The notes beneath the pieces are model-generated. The model searched no databases, was not told where the DNA came from, and saw only the letters and a list, made by a program, of their open reading frames with translations. Shown here one piece after another: positions 32,247-41,001 of a stretch of DNA of 64,000 nt. The position numbers and the translations under genes were made by a program. The stretch spans positions 89,869 through 153,868 of the forward strand of contig CALDWI010000007.1 in NCBI GenBank assembly GCA_937923795.1, given 5' to 3'. Position 1 is the first letter of the stretch. Every line of letters begins with the position of its first letter. Source of the DNA: an uncultured Collinsella sp. Its GTDB lineage: Bacteria; Actinomycetota; Coriobacteriia; Coriobacteriales; Coriobacteriaceae.

Positions 32247-33125
32247 TTACTTGCCCGCGGTGACGGTGCCGGATTGCGAAGGGGCGACGACCTTGAGCGG
32301 CTTTACGAGAGAATCCTCGTGTGAAGCCGGCGCGACTGTCTCTTCGTTTTTGGCCTTGGTGGACTCGGAGCGAGTGATTTCCTCATCGAGTGCATCGATG
32401 TCGGCGTCCTCGACCACGGCGTTGAGCGACTCAAAAACGCGGTTCTTGAGCAGCGCGGTGTGCACGCCCTCCGTCAGGTCGTGAAGCTTCTTAAACGCAC
32501 GCTCGAGCTTGGCGTCGCGCTCGTCATCGGAAGTATCCATGCCGAGCATGCTCACGAGCACCTGCTCAAACATCGAGGACTCGCGGTTGGCGGAAGACAC
32601 GTACTGACGCAGGTTGCGCGGCTCGATATGGAAGCGTGACAGCTCGGAGCAGTAGCGGATGATCGGGAAATCGCGACCATCGACGAGCTCACGATTCTGC
32701 GGACTCTTGATGATGCGAATGAGGTCGTTCTCGGCGAGCGAACGGATAAACGAAATCTCGACGCCCAGCATATCGGGAATGGTCTCGATGGGATGCAGCT
32801 TTTGCTTAGTCTCCTTGGGCTCCGTCTTGAGCGGAACATCGGACAGCAAGCCCACCTCGTAGGCGAGCGTTGACAAGTCCGTGGCGTTTTCCAAGCGCTG
32901 CTTAATCACGTTGAGCGGCATGTAGCGGGTCTTCTGCAAGTGCAGGATGACCTCCAGGCGATCAACGTCCTCCTTAGAGTACTGACGGTATCCCTTAGGC
33001 GTACGATGAGGGGTAATGAGCCCCTCATCCTCTAGAAATCTAATTTTTGAGTTCGAAAGATCGGGGTATGCGCCTCGAAGTAGGTTGACGACTTGGCCGA
33101 TACTCAGATAGTTGCGTTCGGCCAT
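32247..33125 (-). CDS. MerR-family transcriptional regulator, FtsR-like
   Basis: The 292-residue product has an N-terminal MerR winged helix (about 5-75: YLSIGQVVNLLRGAYPDLS, then SKIRFLEDEGLITPHRTPKG and YRQYSKEDVDRLEVILHLQ). The C-terminal region is acidic and helical without metal-binding cysteines. Order and strand (pgsA-like, FHA protein, this gene) match the mycobacterial and corynebacterial pgsA2 - garA - ftsR neighbourhood, where FtsR activates ftsZ. The upstream FHA gene ends 3 bp before its ATG. Equivalence to FtsR is inferred from synteny and architecture. Confidence 0.75.
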   Translation of the reverse strand: MAERNYLSIGQVVNLLRGAYPDLSNSKIRFLEDEGLITPHRTPKGYRQYSKEDVDRLEVILHLQKTRYMPLNVIKQRLENATDLSTLAYEVGLLSDVPLKTEPKETKQKLHPIETIPDMLGVEISFIRSLAENDLIRIIKSPQNRELVDGRDFPIIRYCSELSRFHIEPRNLRQYVSSANRESSMFEQVLVSMLGMDTSDDERDAKLERAFKKLHDLTEGVHTALLKNRVFESLNAVVEDADIDALDEEITRSESTKAKNEETVAPASHEDSLVKPLKVVAPSQSGTVTAGK

Positions 33126-33128
33126 GCC

Positions 33129-33563
33129 CTACTCACCGGTTTCGATGCGCTCCGGCGTGCTCTCGTGGTAGATGAGCGTAAACGTACCGATCTGAACGGA
33201 AGAACCGTCGTGCAGCGGGGCTGCATTGACAATGGCACCGTCGACCCAGGTACCATTGAGCGAGCCCAGGTCCTCGATGCGAGCGCCGAGGCCCTCGCGA
33301 ATAATGCGCGCGTGGCTGCGCGAAACAGTCATGTCGTTGAGGAAGATGCCGTTCGCGGGATCGCGGCCGATGGTGGTCACGTCGTCCTCGAGCTCAAAGG
33401 CGGCACCAGTCTGCGGACCCTTGACGATGGACAGAACGGGGGCGGTGATGCGCACGTTGGCCATGAGGTCGGGAACGGTGACGTCGCTTGAAGGCACGCG
33501 GAATACGCAGGTAGCGTCAGCAGTCTTATCATTCTGAGGCATATTGTTAACCATGTTGTCCAT
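33129..33563 (-). CDS. FHA-domain protein, GarA-like
   Basis: Small phosphothreonine-binding protein of 144 residues. The FHA domain (about 55-125) shows all contact motifs: GRDPANGIFLND, VSRSHARI and LGSLNGTWVDG. The N-terminal tail contains ADATCVFRV, resembling the phospho-acceptor ETTSVFR segment of mycobacterial GarA, which is phosphorylated by Ser/Thr kinases and then binds its own FHA domain to switch off control of 2-oxoglutarate metabolism. The ATG at 33563 has AGGGG upstream; a later ATG at 33554 is possible. The FtsR-like gene follows after 3 bp. No kinase gene is in the window. Confidence 0.82.
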   Translation of the reverse strand: MDNMVNNMPQNDKTADATCVFRVPSSDVTVPDLMANVRITAPVLSIVKGPQTGAAFELEDDVTTIGRDPANGIFLNDMTVSRSHARIIREGLGARIEDLGSLNGTWVDGAIVNAAPLHDGSSVQIGTFTLIYHESTPERIETGE

Positions 33564-33629
33564 GACAACCCCTAACTTATCGCGGACGTGCCGCAAATAA
33601 TGAACCGTACGTAATCATACCCCAACGAA

Positions 33630-34334
33630 TCAGTCTTCGATTTCAGGGTTCAGAAAGTCGATGTCCTCGTCCTCGGGATGCGCGAGAGCCTGTTTAATGG
33701 CCACTCCGCCCTTAATGGAGTAGATGACAGCCGTGAGCATGGAGAAGATCACGCCGCCGTACACAAAGAAGATGCCGAGGGGCACCGAGCTTCCGTTGAG
33801 GCCCGGGAAGGCCGTAAGGGTTGAAGGTAAAAGGTGCAGGCCGTCAACAACGGGGAACCCGAGCAGCATGAGCGAGAAGCCGGTCATGAGCAGCGCAGTG
33901 GCAATCTTTCCGGGAAAGACGACATCGATGGGGCGACGGTGATAATGACGCACGATAAGCGTGCCGATGCCCAGATAGATGTCGCGGCCAATAATGAGCA
34001 CGCAGACCCAGATGGGCAGCTCTCCGCGGACCACCAGTCCCAGCACGCCGGTGAACAGCAGCGCGCGGTCGCAAATGGGATCCATGACCTTGCCGAGCCA
34101 CGAGACCGTCTTAGTCATGCGGGCGATCTGCCCGTCCATCCAGTCGGTGGAGGCGGCAACGGCGTAGATAGCGATGGCGATGACGCGGTTGTTATCCGTC
34201 ACAAACAGGTACAGAAATACCAGGGTGAGGATCAGGCGCGTAAAGGTGATGAAATTGGAGATCGTAAAGATCTTATTCGACGGGTAATCGGAAGTGCCGA
34301 TAAGCTCCTTTTTGATCTTCTTTTTGATGCCCAC
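33630..34334 (-). CDS. CDP-alcohol phosphatidyltransferase, second PgsA-like protein
   Basis: Membrane enzyme of 234 residues with the signature DG-x2-AR-x8-G-x3-D-x3-D (DGQIARMTKTVSWLGK then VMDPICDR, near 70-95) and four to five further helices; the C-terminus is acidic. The GTG at 34334 is chosen because GGGGGAG lies 5-11 nt upstream. It could make phosphatidylglycerol, cardiolipin or phosphatidylinositol-phosphate; the head group cannot be told from sequence. It starts the leftward group with the FHA and MerR genes, as pgsA2 does in mycobacteria. Confidence 0.85.
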   Translation of the reverse strand: MGIKKKIKKELIGTSDYPSNKIFTISNFITFTRLILTLVFLYLFVTDNNRVIAIAIYAVAASTDWMDGQIARMTKTVSWLGKVMDPICDRALLFTGVLGLVVRGELPIWVCVLIIGRDIYLGIGTLIVRHYHRRPIDVVFPGKIATALLMTGFSLMLLGFPVVDGLHLLPSTLTAFPGLNGSSVPLGIFFVYGGVIFSMLTAVIYSIKGGVAIKQALAHPEDEDIDFLNPEIED

Positions 34335-34462
34335 AGGACTCCCCCGCTGGTTAACGACAAAACTTTCGATACTATACCCGTTCCGGCGATGTCTATCCAG
34401 CGCAGCCATAGAGAGTCCAGACATGTGGAGGGCGCCTCTGGGCTGCGCTGGATTCTGCATTT

Positions 34463-34519
34463 GTGTACATCAGCCTCCAAAAGCGACATTTTTCGGCATC
34501 TTTGGTGGCTGGTGTACAC
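34463..34519. repeat. long inverted repeat upstream of the PgsA-like gene
   Basis: GTGTACATCAGCCTCCAAA (34463-34481) and TTTGGTGGCTGGTGTACAC (34501-34519) are complementary at 17 of 19 positions around a 19-nt AT-rich loop. It lies in the 388-bp divergent gap between the PgsA-like gene and the ABC cassette. Possibly a repeated extragenic palindrome or the end of a small RNA. Confidence 0.7.
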
Positions 34520-34670
34520 GTTTTGATTCGGTGATTACATCGATCGGGAAAGTTGTTGCTTTAAGCAAATGCGTACGGGTCGAGAAGGGCTGGCGCCAAA
34601 AGAGCCCAACGGCCGTTACGGCTTCGTTAGAAACGCGCCCCACCATGGATGGTGAACCCGAAAGGTAAGG

Positions 34671-34699
34671 CGCGCGGGCACGGCGACTCGGCCCGCGCG
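34671..34699 (+). promoter_or_regulatory. GC-rich hairpin in the leader of the ABC/two-component operon
   Basis: CGCGCGGGC (34671-34679) and GCCCGCGCG (34691-34699) are nine perfect pairs, ending 23 nt before the start of the ATPase gene. It could attenuate the operon or stabilise its 5' end. CACCAT-GG-ATGGTG (34651-34664) just upstream is a second palindrome. Confidence 0.45.
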
Positions 34700-34722
34700 A
34701 CCGGAAGAGAAAGGACGAACCC

Positions 34723-35447
<725 letters not shown>

Positions 35448-35451
<4 letters not shown>

Positions 35452-36218
35452 CGGGCGAGAAAGGCGGCCTGCTCGCGGGCCTGCGCGCCGAGGCCCTGAA
35501 GTCGCGCCACGCGGCACCGGTTCGCCTGGCCGTGCTCATGGCGCTGCCGATGCCGCTGCTCGGCGCGATGCCCTACCGGGGCGTGCAGATCTTCAGCGCG
35601 TGGAACTACTGGTACGCGCTCTTCCTGCCCGTGTCTCTCTCGCTCGTGGTGGCGTGCGTCGCGCGGGCGGACGCGCGCACGCGGATGCGGGGGCTTCTGG
35701 GCCTGGGCTTCCCGCTCAGGCGCGCCTGGTGGGCCAAGGCGCTCTGGTGCCTTGCGCTCTGCACGCTCTCGAACCTCGTGGTCTTCGGCATCTACCTCGC
35801 GGGCTCGGCGTTCTCCTCGCAGGGCCTCACGGCCGCGGGCACGCTCACGATGCTCCTCTGCGCGCTCGCCAACACGGTGACCGCGGCGTGGATGATCCCC
35901 GCAGGGCTCTTCCTCACGGCGCGGCTCGGCATGCTCGCGGGCATCTTCTGCCCGCTCGCCGTGCAGCTCATGGGTGGGTTCGCCTGGTCGCTGATGCCGC
36001 TGCCGCAGCTCTTTCCGCCGTCGGCGAGCATGGTCATCCCCACGAGCTTCATCCCCGTGCTGCCGAGCGGCGAGCCACTCGCGGCGGACATGGCGCTCGG
36101 CGGGGCGCTCACGGCGGACGGCATGCTCACACTGGCGGGCCTTGCGGTCTGCGCGCTCGCGTTCGCCGCGCTCACGGCGGCGGGCGCGGCCTGGTTCGCG
36201 CGCTCCGAGGAGAGGTGA
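35448..36218 (+). CDS. ABC-2 type permease, LanE/MutE-like
   Basis: Membrane subunit of the peptide-resistance transporter. 256 residues with about six hydrophobic helices; the N-terminus LLAGLRAEALKSRHAAPVRL and PYRGVQIFSAWNYWYALFL resemble the LanE/MutE family (DUF5082-like ABC-2 permeases). The ATG overlaps the ATPase stop by 4 bp (ATGA). Very high GC, with Ala, Leu and Gly dominating, makes family assignment by eye less secure than for the ATPase; operon position supports it. Confidence 0.78.
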
Positions 36219-37033
36219 TGGCCATGACACGACTCTCCGACCCGACGCCGCGCATGACTCTCCCGCGGGCCCTGCTCTCCGAGGCCCTGCGCCTGGCGCG
36301 CTCCCCGCTCACGGCGGCGCACCTCGTCTGCGGCATGGCAGCCGGTCTTGCCTGCGGCGAGTACTTCTCCATAACCCGATGGGACCCGGCGCTGGGCGCG
36401 GACGCCTACGCCCAGTTCCTCGGCGCCCTCATGCCGCTCATGTCCGCCATCGTCTGCGGGCTCGCCGTGGACGAGGAGCGCGCTGCCGGGCGCCTCGCCA
36501 ACCTCACGGCGGTCCCCTCGCGCGGGCGCGCCGTCGCGGCGAAGCTGCTCGCCCTTGCGGCGCTCGGCGCGGGCGCGCTGGCCGTGGCGCTCGGCGTGTT
36601 CGGGGCCGTGCTCGCCGTCGCCGGGCGCCTGCCGCTCGGGCCCGCTCCGCTTGCGGCCGCCTGGGCGGGCATCGTGCTGGGCAGCCTGCCCCTCTACGCG
36701 CTGGAGCTCGGCGTGGCCCTGCGCCTCGGCCGCAACGCCGCCATCGGCGCCGGCGCGGCGGGGATGCTCCTCGCGTTCTTCTCAGTGGGCGGACTTGCGC
36801 ACGGCCTCATGACCGGCGAGCTCACCGGTGCCCTGGCGACGCCCCTGAGCTGGGTGCCGCTCGCCTGGCCCGCGCGCCTGGGGTCGCTCGGGGTAGAGGC
36901 CTTCATCGACGCCGCACGCGCGGCGGGCCCTCTCCTCACGACTGCGCTCGCTGGCCTCGTGCTCACCCTGGCAGCCGCCGCCGTCCTTCTCGCCTGGTTC
37001 TGCCGCTTCGAGGACGGGAGGGCAGATGCGTAG
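36218..37033 (+). CDS. ABC-2 type permease, LanG-like
   Basis: Second membrane subunit, 271 residues, about six helices. FSITRWDPALGADAYAQFLG follows the first helix, and AVDEERAAGRLANLTAVPSR is a cytoplasmic loop of the kind that contacts the ATPase in LanE/LanG permeases. The ATG at 36218 overlaps the preceding TGA by one base; GAGGTG lies upstream. The frame is open far upstream of this, but that part reads through the LanE-like gene in another frame and is not protein-like. Confidence 0.78.
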   Translation: MAMTRLSDPTPRMTLPRALLSEALRLARSPLTAAHLVCGMAAGLACGEYFSITRWDPALGADAYAQFLGALMPLMSAIVCGLAVDEERAAGRLANLTAVPSRGRAVAAKLLALAALGAGALAVALGVFGAVLAVAGRLPLGPAPLAAAWAGIVLGSLPLYALELGVALRLGRNAAIGAGAAGMLLAFFSVGGLAHGLMTGELTGALATPLSWVPLAWPARLGSLGVEAFIDAARAAGPLLTTALAGLVLTLAAAAVLLAWFCRFEDGRADA

Positions 37034-37214
37034 GAAGCCGCTCGCCGCCGTGCTCGCCCTCCTCTCCGCAGCGTTCGTCCTGGGCGGGAATGCCCTGCTC
37101 GACGCCGGCTGGGGGTCGGCGCTGCGCTCGATCGCCGACCGCGTGCTGCCCAACCCTGAGATCGCCATGTGGGCGCCCGCGCCCGCGGCTGCGCGCGGGG
37201 CTCTGGACCGCTGA
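37026..37214 (+). CDS. small membrane or secreted protein in the ABC operon
   Basis: 62 residues: Lys/Arg start, a hydrophobic helix (LAAVLALLSAAFVLGG), then about 35 residues ending in an Ala-rich stretch. It overlaps the LanG-like gene by 8 bp and has GGGAGGG 4-10 nt upstream of the ATG, which supports translation. No family recognised. By position it may be an accessory subunit or an immunity-like peptide of the transporter. Confidence 0.6.
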   Translation: MRRKPLAAVLALLSAAFVLGGNALLDAGWGSALRSIADRVLPNPEIAMWAPAPAAARGALDR

Positions 37215-37259
37215 GCGCGGCGCAAGTACAATGCCGACGGGAGTTTCAGGAGGTCGAAC

Positions 37260-37922
37260 ATGGCGAGGATACTGGCAGTGGATGATGAGCGGGCGATCCT
37301 CGACGCGCTCGCGCGCGTCCTCGGCCGCGACGGCCACGAGGTCGTCAAGGCGGCGGACCCGACGGCGGTCCCGGGGACGGACCTCTCGCGCTTCGACCTC
37401 GTGCTCTGCGACGTCATGATGCCGGGGCTCGACGGCTTCGAGCTCGTGCGGCAGATCCGCTCGGACTTCGACGGACCCATCATCTTCCTGACCGCGCGCG
37501 TGGCCGAGGAGGACGCCGTGGCCGGCTACGGCCTGGGCGCCGACGACTACGTCCGCAAGCCCTTCGGGGCCGCGGAGCTGCGCGCCAAGGTCGCGGCCCA
37601 TCTACGCCGTGAGCGCCGGCCGCGCTCGCACGCCCTCTCCTTCGGGGAGGTGCGGATCGACCTCGGGGCGCGCGGCCTCGCCGTGGGCGGCGAGGCCGTG
37701 CCGCTCACGCCCACCGAGTACGCCATCTGCGAGTACCTCGCCCGCCACCCCGGGCAGGTCATGAGCCGCGCGCAGATCCGCGAGGCGGTGCTCGGCTGGG
37801 AGAGCGACGCCGACGACGCGGCCATATCCATGCAGGTCAGCCGCGCCCGGAGGAAACTCTCCGAGGCCGGCGCCGACCCGATCGCGACCGTCTGGGGGAT
37901 GGGGTACAAGTGGCAGCTCTGA
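37260..37922 (+). CDS. OmpR-family response regulator (LanR/CprR-like)
   Basis: 220 residues: receiver domain with acidic pair D8/D9, phospho-acceptor Asp51 (DLVLCDVMMPG), Thr near 80 and Lys in DDYVRKPFG near 102; C-terminal winged helix (about 125-220; LTPTEYAICEYLARHPGQV). AGGAGGT lies 6-12 nt upstream of the ATG. It overlaps the kinase start by 13 bp. It most likely controls the ABC genes directly upstream when the kinase senses a peptide. Confidence 0.9.
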   Translation: MARILAVDDERAILDALARVLGRDGHEVVKAADPTAVPGTDLSRFDLVLCDVMMPGLDGFELVRQIRSDFDGPIIFLTARVAEEDAVAGYGLGADDYVRKPFGAAELRAKVAAHLRRERRPRSHALSFGEVRIDLGARGLAVGGEAVPLTPTEYAICEYLARHPGQVMSRAQIREAVLGWESDADDAAISMQVSRARRKLSEAGADPIATVWGMGYKWQL

Positions 37923-39346
37923 GGACCGGGGCGCGAGGTCGCGGGGGCATGCCGCTCTCCTTCGTCATCGCGCGCTACTTCGCCTACGCGTTCGCGGCGG
38001 TCGCCACGGCGTGGCTCGCCTCGTTCATGGCGCTCTCCGCGGCGATCGACGCGGGCTTCGTCTACGAGGCAAGCTGGGGGCCGGCCAATGCGCGCGAGGT
38101 CGCGGAGGGCCTGGCACGCGACGGCGTCTGCAGGCAGCAGGACGTGCCGACGGCGTACCGCTACCTCATCCTGAACAAGGACGGATACGTGCTGATGACA
38201 GACCTCGAGGGCACGCGGCTCGAGGACGCGACGGAAATGGCCCGTGCGGAACTCGCCGCGGATCCGGGCACAGTGGAGATCGAGGGCGGGGGCTCGGGCC
38301 TCACCTACGCCGCGTTCCCGCTCAAGGGCGGCGGGGCCTGCGCACTCGTCAGCGAGTACCTGCCGCAGTGGGTCTCGCGCGACCTCGCCGGCCTGCTCCC
38401 CAACCCGCAGAACCTCATGCTCGTCGGCGCCGCTGCGGGAAGCGCGCTCGCGCTCGCGCTCGTGGCGCGCCGCGCGAGCCGCGTGATCTCGCGCAAGATG
38501 GCGCCGCTCGCGGAGGCGGCGGGGCGCGTCGGCGCGGGGGATCTTGACTTCGCGGTCGGCAGCACCAACGTGCGCGAGGTGAACGACGTCCTCGCCGCGA
38601 TGGACGCCATGCGGACCTCCCTCGCCGAGTCGCTCGAGGCCCGCTGGGCCGCGGATCGGGGGCAGCGCGAGCAGGTGGCGTCGCTCGCCCACGACCTCAA
38701 GACGCCGCTCACCGTGCTGCGCGCCAACGCCGACTTCGTGGCGGAGGAGCTGGAAGACGAGAAAGACGCCGACCTCGCGGCCGCCGCGCGCGACATAGCC
38801 GGCAGTGTCGAAAGGCTCGACGGCTACGTGCGCCTGCTCATCGAGGCCTCGCGCGGGTCCGGCGGGGCGGAGAGGGCCCCCATGCGGCCGGCCGAGCTCT
38901 GCGAACAGGTCCTCGCCGAGGCCGCCCAGATCGCCCGGGCGCGAGGCGTGACGCTCGACGCGGCCACGGGCCCCGCTGTCGCGGGCGCGCCCGAGGCCCC
39001 GCTCGACCGAACCGCCCTGGCGCGAGCCGCCGCGAACCTCGTGGCCAACGCCGCCGAGCACGCGCGCTCGCGCGTGGCGGTCTCCTGCGACGTCGCTGGT
39101 GGATACCTCGTCATCGAGGTGTCCGACGACGGACCGGGCTTCTCTCCCGCCGCCCTCGAACGCGGCTGCGAGCGCCTCTTCACAGACGACTCCTCCCGCT
39201 CCTCGCGCGACGGAGGCCGCCACTACGGGCTCGGCCTCCATGCCGCCTCCAAGGCCGCGAGCGCCCACGGGGGCTCCGTCTCGCTCGCCAACAGCCCCTC
39301 GGGCGGCGCGGTGGCCACCATCGCGGTCCCCCTGTGCGGGGCCTGA
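37910..39346 (+). CDS. Sensor histidine kinase (LanK/CprK-like)
   Basis: 478 residues starting at GTG 37910 within the response regulator gene. Two membrane helices (about 17-45 and 165-185) bracket a 120-residue extracytoplasmic sensor with one Cys pair candidate (C near 68 and C near 144). A HAMP-like region, the H-box with His261 (LAHDLKTPLTVLRAN) and the ATPase domain (N-box AAANLVANAAEH, G1 DDGPGFS, G2 YGLGLHAA) follow. The extracellular loop and HDLKTPL motif are like those of lantibiotic-sensing kinases. GC is about 75% in places. Confidence 0.88.
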   Translation: MAALRTGARGRGGMPLSFVIARYFAYAFAAVATAWLASFMALSAAIDAGFVYEASWGPANAREVAEGLARDGVCRQQDVPTAYRYLILNKDGYVLMTDLEGTRLEDATEMARAELAADPGTVEIEGGGSGLTYAAFPLKGGGACALVSEYLPQWVSRDLAGLLPNPQNLMLVGAAAGSALALALVARRASRVISRKMAPLAEAAGRVGAGDLDFAVGSTNVREVNDVLAAMDAMRTSLAESLEARWAADRGQREQVASLAHDLKTPLTVLRANADFVAEELEDEKDADLAAAARDIAGSVERLDGYVRLLIEASRGSGGAERAPMRPAELCEQVLAEAAQIARARGVTLDAATGPAVAGAPEAPLDRTALARAAANLVANAAEHARSRVAVSCDVAGGYLVIEVSDDGPGFSPAALERGCERLFTDDSSRSSRDGGRHYGLGLHAASKAASAHGGSVSLANSPSGGAVATIAVPLCGA

Positions 39347-39358
39347 CGACTCAGGCCC

Positions 39359-39553
39359 TCACACTGGCATACCTCGCAACCAAACGCTTCCCGGATAATT
39401 CATGAGGCCGTACTCGTATTCGAGCCTGCCTATCTCTGCGGCAAGCGCCTCCGTCATGTAGAAGTTTTTCGTGCGGCCCGTCGACTTCGCCAGGCGGTCG
39501 TACCTGTTCGCAAGGTCCTCGGGGATTCTCAGGGCTGCGGTGGCGGTTGCCAT
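39359..39553 (-). CDS. ribbon-helix-helix protein, orphan antitoxin-like
   Basis: 64 residues, starting ATATAALRIPEDLANRYDRL, then AKSTGRTKNFYMTEAL: the ribbon-helix-helix arrangement of RelB/CopG-type antitoxins (DUF6290-like). The C-terminal LEYEYGLMNYPGSVW would normally contact a RelE-type toxin. No toxin gene is found: downstream it meets the convergent kinase gene after 12 bp. It may be a solitary regulator or the remnant of a toxin-antitoxin pair. Confidence 0.65.
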   Translation of the reverse strand: MATATAALRIPEDLANRYDRLAKSTGRTKNFYMTEALAAEIGRLEYEYGLMNYPGSVWLRGMPV

Positions 39554-40102
39554 GACGCACCTCTTGGTTAGATGTAATACGTATATTTCTTTCTATCACA
39601 TCACCCGAACCCCGCACCGGCGTACGGCCGCATCTGCTTTTTACCTTACATTGTGTCAACCGGTCCATGTCCGGCATATTCTGCCGGATTGAATCAACCG
39701 TTAAATCAATCCGAGCCTTTAAGGGGCGGTTGAAATCCTTCGAGGACTGAGGGCACCGTCCCTAGGTCGGCTCCTCGATGGCCTCGGCTGAATTCCCCTG
39801 CAATCGACCGCATGGGTTCCGGCACGGGGTTCTGGCGCTGCCCGAACGGGGCGCAAGACTCGGCCGTCGGTCGTGCCGGACGGCATACGTTTTGAGACCG
39901 GCAAGCTGTTGCCGGCTCGAGGACAGCGGCCCGGTGCACCGGGCCGATCAATAGAGGACTCAGGTTCACAGCGCAGTTTCTTGGGGCTCGCATATATAGG
40001 AAGACTTGATCGGCAATCGATTTTAATGAAGTCGACAGCGCATGTCAGAGCTTTCAACAAATTTAACAGCCACCCTTTATATCCGCACGCGCGTAATTCA
40101 AC
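39554..40102. other. 549-bp gene-free stretch with repeat R1
   Basis: Contains the upstream region of the ribbon-helix-helix gene, 165 bp (39720-39884) in which I recognise nothing, and the direct repeat copy R1 (39885-40061). Short reading frames here have no protein-like features. Confidence 0.75.
39885..40061 (-). repeat. 177-bp direct repeat copy R1 (structured leader-like)
   Basis: About 93% identical to R2 (40780-40956) with no length difference. Contains hairpins CCGGCAA/TTGCCGG and GGCCCGG/CCGGGCC (TGCA loop), closed by TGAGACC/GGACTCA, where one pair is lost relative to R2. R1 lies 41 bp downstream of the DUF1648 gene stop, with no intact gene following on its minus-strand 3' side. 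Strand is assigned by analogy with R2. Confidence 0.88.
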
Positions 40103-40762
40103 TCATAAGGACCGGCTATCCCTTACCTGTGACACAATCTCAAACGCACAGAACAGAATCATCAGTCCAATCATCGCATAAGAGGCAGCCGAACCTTCAA
40201 GCACTATTCCACAAAGAACAATCTCCGCGCCGCCAATAAGAACTGTTATCAGGCGCTCTGCCTTTTTGCTCTCGCCGCTCGCATAAAAAGGCGGCAAAGC
40301 GCACAAGATCACATATATCCCGGGAAGGGAATACAGGATCGATAGTCCAAGCCCCCCATCAACCGCAGTGTTTTGCGTAAGAATCAACTGAACCCAAACG
40401 GCAATTATCACTGAGCAGGTTGTCGATAAAAGAAGACTAGAAATATAGCACGCAACAAAGTCCCGTCGCATTCGAACAGAGAAATCCGCGAACTCTCTTC
40501 GCCGCGTGGAAACAATAAGGTACACAGAAATTGCAATAGAACCAATCAGAGAAAACAGCGGAACAACCAGCAATTCAAGCTTATTACCCCATCGATCAAC
40601 CATACCCCCACTCCAATGAGCGGGAATTGTATCAGGGAGGACTGACCAAGCCGTCCATAGAATCAGAAATGGAAGAATAGAGAGGATGAAAGATGATAAC
40701 ACTGCAGTAATTTTTTTGAGGCTCTCATCGATTCCGCATCTCCTTGCGCGCCCACATTCCAC
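40103..40762 (-). CDS. DUF1648 membrane protein (SdpI-like)
   Basis: 219 residues with six predicted helices. Near residues 42-62, LPDTIPAHWSGGMVDRWGNK is the DUF1648 signature found in SdpI-type immunity proteins and in YhdP-like regulators. SdpI protects Bacillus from the SdpC toxin and controls its own operon; no such toxin is visible here. The GTG at 40762 is the only in-frame start before the first helix, with AAGGCGGA close upstream. The gene lies between two 177-bp direct repeats, with R2 directly forming its 5' leader. GC is lower than in the neighbouring ABC cassette, suggesting separate origin. Confidence 0.72.
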   Translation of the reverse strand: MECGRARRCGIDESLKKITAVLSSFILSILPFLILWTAWSVLPDTIPAHWSGGMVDRWGNKLELLVVPLFSLIGSIAISVYLIVSTRRREFADFSVRMRRDFVACYISSLLLSTTCSVIIAVWVQLILTQNTAVDGGLGLSILYSLPGIYVILCALPPFYASGESKKAERLITVLIGGAEIVLCGIVLEGSAASYAMIGLMILFCAFEIVSQVRDSRSL

Positions 40763-40779
40763 TCCGCCTTAAATCAAGT

Positions 40780-40956
40780 ATACGTTTTGAGACCGGCAAG
40801 CTGATGCCGGCTCGAGGACAGCGGCCCGGTGCACCGGGCCGATCGATAGCGGTCTCAGGTTCACAGCGCAGTTTCTCAGGGCTCGCATATATAGGAAGAC
40901 TTGATCGGCAATCGATTTTAATGAAGTCGACAGCGCATGTCAGAGCTTTCAGCAAA
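40780..40956 (-). repeat. 177-bp direct repeat copy R2, leader of the DUF1648 gene
   Basis: On the minus strand it ends 17 bp upstream of the DUF1648 GTG. TGAGACC and GGTCTCA pair perfectly and enclose two hairpins (CCGGCA/TGCCGG and GGCCCGG/CCGGGCC), giving a three-way junction. The remaining 100 bp, including TATATATGCGAGCC (minus strand), are almost identical to R1 and may hold a promoter. Confidence 0.88.
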
Positions 40957-40960
40957 CCGC

Positions 40961-41001
40961 AGGTAAATTCGTATACCAAAAATTGGTACACGGATTTACC
41001 T
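40961..41001. repeat. imperfect inverted repeat next to R2
   Basis: AGGTAAATTCGTATACCA and TGGTACACGGATTTACCT are complementary except for two positions, around AAAAT. It begins 5 bp after R2. It could be a terminator without a T-run, an operator or the end of a mobile unit. Confidence 0.6.

Noticed and set aside
39885..40061. Known riboswitch class for R1/R2 (cyclic di-GMP, cobalamin, SAM, T-box, fluoride)
   Set aside because: I compared the hairpin and junction sequences with the consensus cores I know and found none; an Rfam scan would be needed to exclude rarer classes.
39885..40956. Insertion sequence or transposon formed by R1 and R2
   Set aside because: The repeats are direct and 177 bp long, there is no transposase or terminal inverted repeat, and R2 reads as a leader of the enclosed gene. 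Left as a duplicated leader.
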